Positions 1 through 9,477 are shown, counted from the stretch's first letter. The stretch is 64,000 bases of DNA from Ancylomarina sp. DW003 (GCF_029029505.1 NZ_JAKJSD010000010.1:62001-126000); one strand, 5' to 3'. Notes: a model not told the origin generated them from the sequence alone. Translations and numbers: made by a program.

Positions 1-2002
1 ATAAAACCTGTGCAACCTCTGCAGGATCTTCACGCTCGTATTTTCGTTCTGATAAAATATTATCCTTTGCTATTTCCAGATCTTCTTTCTTAAGCTGAGG
101 TGCTGCCATTAGCTTACCAATAAGTTGATAGGCCCGGTCCAAATCTTTTTCCATACCTGTAATAGCAACTTTTATCTGTTCGCTGTCGCTCGAGAACTCG
201 TATGTGCAACCTATTTCAGCAAATTCTTTTTGCAAAGCATCACGACTCATCCCCTGAGTACCTGCTCTATTCATAAGCTCTGCAACCAAACCAATTTCCT
301 TAATTTTTAAGTTTCCCACCTTAAAAACAAAGGTCGATGTATAAATATCGTTCTTCGTATTTTTAGCACAATACAAATTAATTCCCTTGCCTATATTCAA
401 GCTTTGGATATCCTTTTCAAAATCAACAAAATCAGGTTCAATCCCGGCCTCTGCAATATTCTGAAACTGCTTTGCAAACTTCGATACGCCTTTGGTATTG
501 GTTTTTATAGCATCGTAGTTGGGCTTACTTAGCTTCTCCTTTTCAGGCGATCCCATTTTCGAATAAAAAGCCAGATAATTATCACCGTAGTATTTTTTTG
601 CTACTCGTATTAGGTCTGTTTTGCTTATCGCATTAATTCGGTTTGAATAGGCTGCCAGATCACCCATATCCTTATCTAATAGAAACAATTGAGCGATGGA
701 ATTCGCTTTTTCCTCAGCATCCTCCATTTTTAATTGAAACGCAACATACATTTCCTTCTTTGCCTGTTCCAGGTCTGCCTCATCGAAATTACCATCGCGA
801 ACACTTTTGAGAGCATTCAAAGCCAAATCTTCGGCAGTACGCATTTTCTGCCCAATTAATTTAGGGATGACCATAAAGATATTTGCACCATAATCCTGAT
901 AATGCATAGAAAAGGCTTCAATCGCCATTACTTCCCCATCCTGAGCCAATTTGTTTAATACGCCTGTTCCTTTTTCGTTATGAATAAGTTTATTGAATAG
1001 TTCCAGAGCCAGTTCGTCCTGATGCCCTTCCGGAACTGTTCTAAAGCCTAACAGGGCCATTTTTATTGGACTAAACTTACCGGTTACTTGCTCACGTCCC
1101 TTGAATTCAGCTTCGACATACTGCTCTTGCTTAGGTAATTCTCCATGCTTCCACTTTCCAAATTTCTCTTTCAGTATGGGTAGAGCTGTTTCGGTATCGA
1201 AATCGCCGATTAAAATCACAGCCATATTATTAGCCACATAATAAGTCTCAAAAAACTCGTACATCTTGGTTAACGATGGGTTCTTTAAGTGCTCAGTTGT
1301 TCCAATAATCGTTTCCTGTCCATAGGGATGTTGCTTGTAGAAGTTCTTGTTAAATGCTTCAAGTAAACCGGTAATAAAGTTGTCCTGATACATATTTTTT
1401 TCTTCGTAAACAGTCTCCAATTCCGATTGAAACGCTCTAAAAACAGGGTTCATAAATCGGTGGCTATACAATTCAGCCCATCGCTCTACCTGATTAGGTG
1501 GAAATGCATTATAATAAACCGTTTGATCCCAACCGGTACCCGCATTTAAATTGGTTCCTCCCATTTGATTAATCAAAGTACTGGTTTCGTTAAGAATAGA
1601 ATACTGACCAGCTTCTATGGACTCCAAATTAATTTCCTTCTGGATTTTTAAACGTAAACTATCGTTTTTAGTTTTCCCCAACTTGTCGTAAAGTGCAATA
1701 ATACGATCGATATGCGGTTTCTCTTTTTCCCAATCGCTGGTTCCCAACTCTGTGGTTCCCTTAAACAACATATGCTCCTGATAATGGGCCATACCTGTAG
1801 CATCTTTGGGGTCGTTTTTTGCGCCTGCTTTTACCACAAGCATTCCAAACACCTCCTTTTTAGTATGATCTTCATTTAGAATAATGGTTAAACCATTATC
1901 TAATTTAAATTGCTTTATTTCGCTTTTTTGCGCTTTAAGCGTACTAACTGACAAAAGCATAAAAGCCATTATCAGCAATCTGTAAAATCCTTTTTGTTTC
2001 AT
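1..2002 (-). CDS. M16 family (insulinase-like) zinc peptidase, 3' part cut by window edge
   Basis: About 667 codons are visible; the C-terminus lies before the window. Translating the minus strand from the ATG at 2002 gives a signal peptide ending near TLKAQ (residue 25), then an M16 N-domain with the inverted zinc motif HYQEH (His73, Glu76, His77) and, further on, GGTNLNAGTGWDQTVYY, the usual M16 sequence around the distal ligand region. Members of the family cleave peptides in a clamshell of two M16 domains; the rest of the visible reading frame is long enough to hold most of the inactive C-terminal half. Likely periplasmic or envelope-located. It is the first gene after a 146-bp gap with a possible -7 box at 2064-2071, so it is probably transcribed on its own or leads a minus-strand unit. 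The family call is firm; the substrate is unknown. Confidence 0.93.
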   Translation of the reverse strand, partial: MKQKGFYRLLIMAFMLLSVSTLKAQKSEIKQFKLDNGLTIILNEDHTKKEVFGMLVVKAGAKNDPKDATGMAHYQEHMLFKGTTELGTSDWEKEKPHIDRIIALYDKLGKTKNDSLRLKIQKEINLESIEAGQYSILNETSTLINQMGGTNLNAGTGWDQTVYYNAFPPNQVERWAELYSHRFMNPVFRAFQSELETVYEEKNMYQDNFITGLLEAFNKNFYKQHPYGQETIIGTTEHLKNPSLTKMYEFFETYYVANNMAVILIGDFDTETALPILKEKFGKWKHGELPKQEQYVEAEFKGREQVTGKFSPIKMALLGFRTVPEGHQDELALELFNKLIHNEKGTGVLNKLAQDGEVMAIEAFSMHYQDYGANIFMVIPKLIGQKMRTAEDLALNALKSVRDGNFDEADLEQAKKEMYVAFQLKMEDAEEKANSIAQLFLLDKDMGDLAAYSNRINAISKTDLIRVAKKYYGDNYLAFYSKMGSPEKEKLSKPNYDAIKTNTKGVSKFAKQFQNIAEAGIEPDFVDFEKDIQSLNIGKGINLYCAKNTKNDIYTSTFVFKVGNLKIKEIGLVAELMNRAGTQGMSRDALQKEFAEIGCTYEFSSDSEQIKVAITGMEKDLDRAYQLIGKLMAAPQLKKEDLEIAKDNILSERKYEREDPAEVAQVL

Positions 2003-2063
2003 CGGGTTATTATTTTTTATGGTTCTTGCCGAGCTTCGTAGGCGATTTAAAACTAATGCCCAT

Positions 2064-2071
2064 CAAATCTA
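2064..2071 (-). promoter_or_regulatory. putative -7 promoter box for the M16 peptidase
   Basis: Minus-strand TAGATTTG matches the Bacteroidota TAnnTTTG element, about 60 nt before the start codon. No good TTTG is seen at the -33 distance, so this is a single-box call. Confidence 0.4.
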
Positions 2072-2148
2072 AAACTAGCAAGTCTTTTAAATGTGATAAT
2101 ATTTTTCATAAGCCAATTTAGTTGGCTTGCAGACTATATTCTAGTTGT

Positions 2149-2421
2149 TTATTCTGAATACCTCCTTTTAATTTCATTTTTAATTGATTTCCAATTAATG
2201 AAAAATGAAATAGAGAAAATAAAACAAGAATAAGATATCTTTCTAATAATTCTTAAGGATGGTGTATAGTCGTACAAAGCACTTGGTATATTAATTACTT
2301 CCTTTCCTAAAAGAAAGATAATTATCCCTAATACAAATAGACTAATTATAGCTTTCATATAATTAGTCTTCTTTGCTAATAAAGATTCTACACTTAATTT
2401 TTTAAGTTTTTCTTGATTCAT
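2149..2421 (-). CDS. small membrane protein of unknown function
   Basis: A 90-aa protein starting at an ATG. It has two clear hydrophobic segments (about residues 22-42 and 65-80) separated by a short polar loop with a Tyr/Pro-rich stretch, and a basic C-terminus (KNEIKRRYSE). I do not recognise the family. It sits alone between the 935-aa fusion gene and the M16 peptidase, on the same strand as both, with about 110 bp upstream. The regular codon use and hydrophobic pattern support a real gene, but nothing points to a function. Confidence 0.6.
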   Translation of the reverse strand: MNQEKLKKLSVESLLAKKTNYMKAIISLFVLGIIIFLLGKEVINIPSALYDYTPSLRIIRKISYSCFIFSISFFINWKSIKNEIKRRYSE

Positions 2422-2487
2422 AATATAGATTCAGCAATGTTGTTGATTTTGAGATTATTATCCAACAATGGCAACATTATGTAATGG

Positions 2488-2523
2488 CTCAATCACTAAG
2501 CTTAAAAAAACTGAGTGATTGAG
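2488..2523. repeat. 10-bp perfect inverted repeat, possible weak terminator
   Basis: CTCAATCACT at 2488-2497 and AGTGATTGAG at 2514-2523 are perfect inverted copies around a 16-nt loop containing an A7 run. It lies just after the stop of the 935-aa gene. The T run is in the loop rather than after the stem, so it is not a classic intrinsic terminator. Confidence 0.55.
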
Positions 2524-2534
2524 TGGTTGTAAAT

Positions 2535-5342
2535 TTAAAGTCCTATTCTTAGAACCATTTCGAACTTAGAATCTCCAGTCTTGGAAGTATCATAATCCTT
2601 ATTTAAAAGGAACGATTGACGGAATCCGACTTTTGCATTAATCATGTTCCCAAAAAGAACATCGAAAAAGGTTTCAAAACCAACCGAAGCATATTCTTTC
2701 TTGGTGATTGAGCGATCGAAATCGGTGATATTATAATCTCCGAATAATTTAGCCGACATACGGTTCGTGTAGAAAATACCATTGATACCAAACTCGGGAT
2801 ATGCTACTGGTAAGTTATAGTCAGCCGTAAAACTCAATATCTTTTTATAACCTGGTGTTGAATAACCTCTGGCATACTCAAATAGATCGGTGTAAGCATA
2901 AAGTGAACCTTTCCACTTGTAATTCGAGGCCAATTCAAGATTGTGATTTTTCATCAATCCCGGTAAGAAAAATCTTGCACCTGCTTTAAACTCTTCTGCC
3001 TTATTCTTCTCGAAAGATTTGTGATAACTAAACGATAAAGCTTGTCCCCAGCGTGCCCCAATATTTTTATGTGATGAACGTCGTATATTATAGAAACTCA
3101 ATGCAAATGAATAATCAGCAAAAGAATAATCTTTAAAACCAATGTTCTTTTTTTGAAACTTAATTTGGTGCCCTGAAACGCCAGAAGCCAAAGTCAATTT
3201 TCTGTAATTGATTCCTGATGATAAATTAAGTGGCAAGACCAAAGAAAATCGGCCCTCTTTCTCATCAACCTCCTGCGTATTGAAAAAACCGTAATCTCTA
3301 TCGTTGGCCACCGAGAACGAAACCACCTGTTTTACCCAAAAACCCGCATAAGTTAAATTTGCATTTACTTCATGAGATTTTTCGTTGGTATTATATGTAT
3401 ACCCGGCTTCAGCTCCCAAGGTATTCAAATCATTCTCCGATTTTAATGTTAGGCCATACTCCTTATTCGAGGCTTTAATTCCCCATGAGTGGATTTTTAC
3501 TAAATTTCCTAAACGATTGTACTTCTCAATTTCATCATTTCGATGTTCTGCCGATTCAATAATGCTTCCACCCTCTGATCTGATTGCTTCACTATCAAAC
3601 ACTGTCATTTCCTGAAGCTCCTTTACTTCAACTTCTTTATTCAAGGCTTTGTTCAAAGCTATTTCTCTTAACTCAGAACCGTCAGCCTTTACATTTGAAT
3701 ACACCAATGTTTTACCATCTTTTGATAGTGTAGGCCAAAAAGCACCTACTGGTACCGAACTGATTTGCTTTATGTTTCCATCATTCGGATTCATAGCATA
3801 AATATTATCTATTCCAGAGAATGTAGCCGAGAAATAATACTTCTCGTTAGCGACCTCGATATCCGTAATAACTTGATTTTTGGGTCCCCAAACCATCTTC
3901 TCAGAATTACGACCGATATCGAAAACAGTGATATTAAACTTGCCTTTCTTTCTTCCCGAACAGATAATTTCATTCGAATTAACCCACTTAGGGTACATCA
4001 AATAATCGTTATCCTTATTGGCTATTCGCTTAATTTCTTTTCCCGTTTTAGCATCCAAAATAACGAGAGCACAATTTTGTTCTTTAGTGAATTCAACCAC
4101 AACAATTTGCTTACCATCATTGGATAGTTGCGGTGAAAAGAACTTCGCATTCTTCGTAATTTTCTTTCTTTTTCCCGAAGCTATATCAAATACCACAATA
4201 TCAGAATAGTTGTAGTTATCCCATCGGGGATGTGGTGTTGACTCAGACCAGGACAACATACCATTTGCCACCGAAAAACCACTATTAGCCGTATTCGAAG
4301 GATGACAAATAGCTGTTTCTTTACCTTCCGGAGATAGCTTTACGATTTCAGGAATAGTACTGTATGATGACTTTAAAACATACAAATCGTTTCCAGAGTA
4401 AGTTGGGAAGGTATAATTAGTAATGTCCTTAGCTTTCTTGCTTATTTTTTCCCCTTCAACAATTTCCATTTCAGAAACTTGCTTCTTGTATGCTTTCTCG
4501 TAATGGGCGTATGCTTTCTCGTAAAGTTCACGAGTCGACATCCCGGTGTGCATTCTCAATGAATTCGAAAAAGGATAAATCAAGCGTCGTAATTTCATGG
4601 TATTATCCAATACTTTCGCCCAAATATCATTTCCATATTCGTCGCGTAAATAAGAACAAAGCAAATAACCATATTCATAATGATTAGGCATACTATTCTT
4701 ATATGATCCCATTCGGATATGCTTGTATTTAAAATGTTTATCAGCATTCCAATTGGCATGGTTGTTTTGTTGAAAAGCAGGTATTCTTCCACGTCCCCCA
4801 TTGCTTACAGCTGTTTCGTTTACCACAGCATCTCCCTCGAAAAACCAATCCGGAACCGCAAGATTTGAAATCATTCCCCAGCCCTGCTCTCCTTGAAAAA
4901 GATACAGGACATTTGCTATACCCCGCTTGGTATTTGCAAACTGAAGGGCATGTCGGTATTCATGAATCGAAAGCACATCAATAAAATCATCACCACCTAC
5001 CATATAAGGATCTTGTGGGTTTGTGCAATAAAACTCACTCTTATAGGGTGCAACCGATACGTAGCCATTGGGCGTACTGGTATTGGCTTGTAAAACAATA
5101 CTGATTTTTCGAACTTTTCCTCCTAATGATTCCGCATTATTTGCTGCCAAATGATGCACATAGTCTGAGACTCTTTGTGCTTTTGCGGACATATAACCGG
5201 GAAATATTACCCTTACTGTATCGGTATTTATTTGCATCCACTTTTCCGAAGCCGGATTTCCACTTACAGTCCCTTGTGCAAGACTCGTACTAATAATAAG
5301 GCATAACAAAATAATGCCTAAAAAATATCTAATTATAATCAT
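2535..5342 (-). CDS. exported HExxH metalloprotease-like / beta-propeller / outer-membrane barrel fusion
   Basis: A 935-aa protein with a signal peptide (cleavage near SLAQ, residue 23). Residues 127-131 read HEYRH, an HExxH zinc motif, followed about 40 residues later by WFFEGDA with Glu169 as likely third ligand, the layout of gluzincin (peptidase MA-like) enzymes. Residues about 310-580 contain TolB/WD40-like blade motifs (for example SNDGKQIVVV and SKDGKTLVYS). The last 300 or so residues alternate polar and hydrophobic/aromatic residues and end in a hydrophobic residue (RIGL), as in outer-membrane beta-barrels. It follows a 155-aa-class exported protein gene by 35 bp, so the two are probably co-transcribed. 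Automatic annotation would likely call it TolB-like. Proteolytic activity and barrel topology are inferences; the motifs are directly visible. Confidence 0.8.
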   Translation of the reverse strand: MIIIRYFLGIILLCLIISTSLAQGTVSGNPASEKWMQINTDTVRVIFPGYMSAKAQRVSDYVHHLAANNAESLGGKVRKISIVLQANTSTPNGYVSVAPYKSEFYCTNPQDPYMVGGDDFIDVLSIHEYRHALQFANTKRGIANVLYLFQGEQGWGMISNLAVPDWFFEGDAVVNETAVSNGGRGRIPAFQQNNHANWNADKHFKYKHIRMGSYKNSMPNHYEYGYLLCSYLRDEYGNDIWAKVLDNTMKLRRLIYPFSNSLRMHTGMSTRELYEKAYAHYEKAYKKQVSEMEIVEGEKISKKAKDITNYTFPTYSGNDLYVLKSSYSTIPEIVKLSPEGKETAICHPSNTANSGFSVANGMLSWSESTPHPRWDNYNYSDIVVFDIASGKRKKITKNAKFFSPQLSNDGKQIVVVEFTKEQNCALVILDAKTGKEIKRIANKDNDYLMYPKWVNSNEIICSGRKKGKFNITVFDIGRNSEKMVWGPKNQVITDIEVANEKYYFSATFSGIDNIYAMNPNDGNIKQISSVPVGAFWPTLSKDGKTLVYSNVKADGSELREIALNKALNKEVEVKELQEMTVFDSEAIRSEGGSIIESAEHRNDEIEKYNRLGNLVKIHSWGIKASNKEYGLTLKSENDLNTLGAEAGYTYNTNEKSHEVNANLTYAGFWVKQVVSFSVANDRDYGFFNTQEVDEKEGRFSLVLPLNLSSGINYRKLTLASGVSGHQIKFQKKNIGFKDYSFADYSFALSFYNIRRSSHKNIGARWGQALSFSYHKSFEKNKAEEFKAGARFFLPGLMKNHNLELASNYKWKGSLYAYTDLFEYARGYSTPGYKKILSFTADYNLPVAYPEFGINGIFYTNRMSAKLFGDYNITDFDRSITKKEYASVGFETFFDVLFGNMINAKVGFRQSFLLNKDYDTSKTGDSKFEMVLRIGL

Positions 5343-5377
5343 ATCAAAAATTTACTAATATTAAGTTTGAAAAAATA

Positions 5378-5830
5378 TTAAGCACGGAACTGTGCTTTCT
5401 TTCGGAATATCATATTAACTCTAAAAGTACCTTTACCACCTTCAAGCGTATTAAAAATATCGTCAGCAACATCTTTCTTTTCTCGCGAGTTTACCACTTG
5501 ACTTGAATTATAGGCATCTACAAAATCATAACCTAACTTCGACATCGCATTAAGCAAATCTGTTTGGTTTCGTATCTTCAATTTATCACCGTCTTGCAAT
5601 AAATCATTCAATACAGTTAATTGTTTTTTGAAACTTGATTTTTTTGCATCTATTGTAACACCAATTCCGCCTAACAATTTTGTGTTTTGTGAGGTCACAA
5701 TGACATATTCAGGTAAGTTGTTAATTTCAACTTGAGTAGATTTTGTAACAGATAATTCCTGTGCATACCCCTCAGATAGCATGGCAAATAGCATGCTTGC
5801 AACAAATAATACAGTTCTTAAATTCTTCAT
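5378..5830 (-). CDS. small exported protein of unknown function, upstream partner of the fusion protein
   Basis: About 150 aa from the ATG at 5830; the longer open frame begins at a TTG 15 nt further upstream and I prefer the ATG. A signal peptide runs to about SEGYAQ. The mature part is mixed alpha/beta and ends in the basic stretch FRKKAQFRA. No family recognised. The gene ends 35 bp before the 935-aa predicted metalloprotease/propeller/barrel gene and has the same strand, so they likely form a two-gene operon. A chaperone, inhibitor or periplasmic partner role would be a guess from position only. Confidence 0.7.
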   Translation of the reverse strand: MKNLRTVLFVASMLFAMLSEGYAQELSVTKSTQVEINNLPEYVIVTSQNTKLLGGIGVTIDAKKSSFKKQLTVLNDLLQDGDKLKIRNQTDLLNAMSKLGYDFVDAYNSSQVVNSREKKDVADDIFNTLEGGKGTFRVNMIFRKKAQFRA

Positions 5831-5936
5831 GATATTTATTTTCAATTATTAAGTCTGCAAAGGAGAAAATAAAATACCTGAAACTATTTAGAAAAGGCGA
5901 TTTAGGGCTTCTGATTTCAGAAATTACTAGTCATTA

Positions 5937-7058
5937 TCAGGATTCCGAATTTTGAAGAAACTGTAAAGGCGTGATTTTCTGGAACTTCTTAAAAGCTGTA
6001 TAAAATGCACTGTTACTTTTAAAACCAGCCTCTAATCCGACTCCCTCAATGTTTAATTGGGAAGTTTTACCTGCCAAAAGCATAGTTTTTGCCTTCTCAA
6101 CACGGTATTTATTTATATAACTATTGAAATTCTGCTGGCTCAATTTATTAATCGCAGAAGACACCAAGCGGGGATGCTCGTCTATTCTTTCTGAGATATG
6201 AACGATAGTGAGTTCTGGATTTAAATATAAAGTCTCAGTACACAATAGGGCGTCTACTTTTTCTAAAACCTGCTTGTACTTTTCTTGTTCTTTTTCTGCT
6301 TGAGAACAACTGTTATCAACATTGTTGTATACAGGTTTAGAATCTATAATTTTCTCTGTGATTAAATTATCAGATGATTGTTGCAATAAACCATGATATG
6401 AGGTCCAATAGACTAATGATATTCCAAATAGTGACCCTAACAACTCATTTATAAAGTCAGTGAAAAATATTTCAATTATAATGGATAAAATAAAGTATAT
6501 AATAACTGAAGTAATAGCAATTAAAAGCCAATTTAGCTCACGACGTTCTATCGAACTGTATTGATCTCTTAATAGTTTAGAGTGTTTCCTAACTTTCCTG
6601 AAAGTTAAAACAATAATAACAAGCCCAAATAGAATGGCTGCAAACTCAAATAAGATATATGGAGCAGATTCGGTTATAGATCGTTTTAATTCGAGAGGTA
6701 GAAAATAGATAATTGCATTAATAACAAACTCCAACAAACCAGGAATAAGAATGTAGTAGTTGGTGTTCTTATTTTTGATAATTGAAATCTCGCCTAAATA
6801 AACATAGAGTAAGCTGGGTAGAAGTGGGAAAAATCCAAATGGCAGCAACTCCATATATGGATTCTTTACATATTCATTTACTGTTTCAAAAATTTCAGCT
6901 AATGAGGAGAGACCTGAAACAATTAAGAAGAAACTAAGGAACAATAAAGAATTCTTTTTTTTCTTGTTCAAGAATAAAAGAAACAAACCTATTGACAATG
7001 CCTGAGACATCTCAACTGTATCTAATATAGTTACCAAAAGATCATTAAGCTCTATCAC
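5937..7058 (-). CDS. seven-TM membrane protein with C-terminal AraC-type DNA-binding domain
   Basis: A 373-aa protein. Residues 15-230 contain seven hydrophobic segments; a polar linker follows, and residues about 265-373 form an AraC/XylS helix-turn-helix domain (PRLVSSAINKLSQQNF, then SNSAFYTAFKKFQKITP with the usual second-helix pattern FKSNSAFYTAFKK). Such proteins couple a membrane sensor directly to DNA binding in Bacteroidota. Start choice: the open frame begins at GTG (7058); the next start is an ATG at 7010, which would cut into the first membrane segment. A -7 box at 7086-7093 fits the GTG. Target genes are unknown; no obvious partner except the PAS kinase gene upstream. Confidence 0.85.
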   Translation of the reverse strand: MIELNDLLVTILDTVEMSQALSIGLFLLFLNKKKKNSLLFLSFFLIVSGLSSLAEIFETVNEYVKNPYMELLPFGFFPLLPSLLYVYLGEISIIKNKNTNYYILIPGLLEFVINAIIYFLPLELKRSITESAPYILFEFAAILFGLVIIVLTFRKVRKHSKLLRDQYSSIERRELNWLLIAITSVIIYFILSIIIEIFFTDFINELLGSLFGISLVYWTSYHGLLQQSSDNLITEKIIDSKPVYNNVDNSCSQAEKEQEKYKQVLEKVDALLCTETLYLNPELTIVHISERIDEHPRLVSSAINKLSQQNFNSYINKYRVEKAKTMLLAGKTSQLNIEGVGLEAGFKSNSAFYTAFKKFQKITPLQFLQNSES

Positions 7059-7085
7059 TCGTGATATATTTAAAGTTTATTTTCA

Positions 7086-7093
7086 CAAAAATA
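7086..7093 (-). promoter_or_regulatory. putative -7 promoter box for the 7TM-AraC gene
   Basis: Minus-strand TATTTTTG fits TAnnTTTG. The expected transcription start is about 20 nt before the GTG at 7058. A TTG lies 17 bp upstream, slightly closer than the ideal 19. Confidence 0.45.
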
Positions 7094-7223
7094 GAACTTT
7101 TAAATCAGTCCAACTATTTTTGATTTTTAGGACATATCAAAAAATATGCCTAAATTAATATTTGACAATAAAATGTAATTCCAATTATAATGGGAATAGA
7201 TAATTTATGAAACACAAAGTGAA

Positions 7224-9242
7224 TTAATGTGCCTTAAAAGGTATCGTAAATTTAAAATCGCTCCCCTTTCCTAATTCACTTTCAACCCAAATGTTTCCAC
7301 CAAGTTTGTCCATAAATTCTTTGCATAAAACCAAACCTAAACCAGAACCTGTTTCGTTTTCAGTCCCGGTAGATGTCATATTTGTTGACATATCAAATAA
7401 CATTTTACGGGTTTCATCATTCATTCCAACTCCATTATCTGAAATTGTAATCTCAACATGATTTTGTTTGGCTACAGCCGATACATTTACACTGCCTCCT
7501 ATTTCCGTAAATTTAATGGCATTCGAAATGAGATTTCGCAAAACTGTCTTTACAATATTTTCATCTGTATAAATTTCAATTTCATCTGATTGAATATGAT
7601 TTAATTGTATATTCTTAAGGTTTGCAATAGAATTTGATATTTCTATTATTTCCTGGATGATAGTTGATAAGGTTATTTTTTCGGGCTTAAAAATTATTTT
7701 CCCAGTTTGTGTTTTAGCCCAATTTAATAAGTTGTCTAATAAGGAAAGTGTGTTTTTGGCTGATGAATTTATAATTCTCAAAAACTCTTTTCTTTCTTCT
7801 TCTCCAAAATCTTGTATATTCTCAATTAATAAATCGGAAAAACCTATAATGCTATTAAAAGGACTTCTTAAATCATGTGCAATTACTGAAAAAAGTTTGT
7901 CTTTGGTTGCATTTAACTCTTCTAACTTACTTTTACTTTCTTTTAACGCTTCTTCCGCTTTTTTACGTTTGGTAACGTCTCGAAAACTCCACACTCGTCC
8001 AATATTTTTCCCATCTAATTCCTGTGGTCGCGAGTAAAATTCAAATATTCGGCCGTCTTTAAAATCAACCACATCAAAAGACTCATCATTGGTCAAATAC
8101 AAATCTTCTACTTTAGTTAGGAAACTATCCGGATCAGATAATTGTTCAAGTACCGATGCTAATAATTTTTCATCTTCACGGGTTGAAAGAACTGAATCTG
8201 AAATTCGCCACAGTTCCACAAACCTTTTATTAAACCTTCTAACTCTCCTTTTTTTATCAACCACAAGAATACCATCGACAGTTGATTCAAGTGTTGCAGT
8301 TACTAAAGACAAGGATTTTTTAAGTTTTTTTTCCGTTTTTTTACGATCTGTGATGTCACGTGTTATTCCAAGAACACCTGTAATTTCTTCGTTTTTAAGA
8401 CGTAGAGGAACGCTGTTGGTTTCAAGCCAGATACTCTTGCCTTTTAAGCCAGTCACCTTAAACTCCAACTTGCCTCCTCCACCACCTAATGTTTCTACAA
8501 AAAGTTCAGTAAACGGCTTTCTATATTCTTCATTTACTAAAGGGAGTACAGATTGTCCCAAAACCTCATCCAAATTATCGGCACCAATCATATTGAGACC
8601 TGCTGGATTCATGTACTCTAACTTTCCTTCCAGATTAAGTATTTTTACACATTCAGGCTCCGTTTCCAGAATAGTACTTAAGCGTTTCTCACTTTCTATT
8701 AGAGCTTCTTCCGTTTTCTTTCGATCAGTAATATCATCAATAGCAACTATCACATGAAGATGCCCTTCGATATCAATTGGCTCAGCACTAACACTAAGAC
8801 AACGATCTTCAAATTTACCGTTGATTAATAAATTTAAATTCATCTCAGCCCCATGTATCTGTTTTTTTTCTTTAACGACTTGCTCTATTCCTTGTCGCAA
8901 AGGACAAGCTGGACATGAATCAGAAAACCCACAACCTTTATTTGTTTCCAAGCTATGAATACAACCAAGCCCACCTCCCACCAAGCGGCCTATAACTTCC
9001 GTTGGATTGCGCAAATTTGTTGAATAAATTGCCTGATTAGCATGTACAATAGACTTATCACAATCAAGAAGAAGTATGCCCATAGGCACTGCTGAAAATA
9101 TTTTCAAAAAATTATCGCGTTCCTTCAACAGTTTTTCTTCGGTCTTTTTTCGGATTTCTATTTCAGAGGATAGCTCTTTATTTGCAGCTTCTAATTGAGA
9201 AGTTCTCCATATTTCTTCTTGTTCAGTCTCGTCATTTCTCAT
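7224..9242 (-). CDS. soluble multi-PAS sensor histidine kinase with cysteine-rich first PAS
   Basis: A 672-aa protein. After an N-terminal coiled coil (about 1-45) there are three PAS domains (about 45-180, 185-305, 310-430), each followed by the usual DITDRKK/DVTKRKK linker, then HisKA with the phospho-acceptor in FSVIAHDLRSPFNS and an HATPase_c domain (DNGVGMN, GSGLGLVLCKEF). PAS 1 carries four cysteines at 94, 104, 110 and 113 (C-x9-C-x5-C-x2-C), which could bind a metal or iron-sulfur cluster. No membrane segment, so it is cytoplasmic. No receiver domain or response regulator gene is adjacent. Start: the frame opens at a TTG at 9260, but the ATG at 9242 is preceded by AAGGAG at ideal spacing, so I use 9242. 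Confidence 0.95.
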   Translation of the reverse strand: MRNDETEQEEIWRTSQLEAANKELSSEIEIRKKTEEKLLKERDNFLKIFSAVPMGILLLDCDKSIVHANQAIYSTNLRNPTEVIGRLVGGGLGCIHSLETNKGCGFSDSCPACPLRQGIEQVVKEKKQIHGAEMNLNLLINGKFEDRCLSVSAEPIDIEGHLHVIVAIDDITDRKKTEEALIESEKRLSTILETEPECVKILNLEGKLEYMNPAGLNMIGADNLDEVLGQSVLPLVNEEYRKPFTELFVETLGGGGGKLEFKVTGLKGKSIWLETNSVPLRLKNEEITGVLGITRDITDRKKTEKKLKKSLSLVTATLESTVDGILVVDKKRRVRRFNKRFVELWRISDSVLSTREDEKLLASVLEQLSDPDSFLTKVEDLYLTNDESFDVVDFKDGRIFEFYSRPQELDGKNIGRVWSFRDVTKRKKAEEALKESKSKLEELNATKDKLFSVIAHDLRSPFNSIIGFSDLLIENIQDFGEEERKEFLRIINSSAKNTLSLLDNLLNWAKTQTGKIIFKPEKITLSTIIQEIIEISNSIANLKNIQLNHIQSDEIEIYTDENIVKTVLRNLISNAIKFTEIGGSVNVSAVAKQNHVEITISDNGVGMNDETRKMLFDMSTNMTSTGTENETGSGLGLVLCKEFMDKLGGNIWVESELGKGSDFKFTIPFKAH

Positions 9243-9250
9243 GCTAGTAT

Positions 9251-9256
9251 CTCCTT
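9251..9256 (-). promoter_or_regulatory. Shine-Dalgarno sequence deciding the PAS kinase start
   Basis: Minus-strand AAGGAG ends 8 nt before the ATG at 9242. Strong Shine-Dalgarno sites are rare in this window, so this one clearly favours 9242 over the upstream TTG. Confidence 0.75.
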
Positions 9257-9398
9257 TCAATATTTACCTGAATGTCATTTTGCTTATTAAGCTCCCTAAC
9301 GAGCTCTAGTGGACTAAATAAGTATCATTATTACAATTACTACTAAAGTATTAAATATAGACTAAGATTCATAGAAGTAATACGCTCTATTTTATGAC

Positions 9399-9426
9399 AA
9401 AAAAAGACACGTTAAAGTGTCTTTTA
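9399..9426 (-). terminator. intrinsic terminator downstream of the acyltransferase gene
   Basis: On the minus strand AAAGACAC, a 6-nt loop and GTGTCTTT are followed by a T run. The reverse reading also has T residues, so it may work both ways. Confidence 0.75.
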
Positions 9427-9477
9427 TACATAAAACGATAAATACTTACAGGCAATTTGTGATCTAAAATAAGAGAT

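Noticed and set aside
3765-4127. 120-codon open frame opposite the fusion protein gene
   Set aside because: Antisense shadow of the propeller domain; no recognisable domain.
8089-8757. 222-codon open frame opposite the PAS histidine kinase
   Set aside because: It runs antisense to a well-supported kinase gene; the predicted protein is Ser/Arg/Thr-rich with no family pattern, as expected from the mirror of a coding frame.
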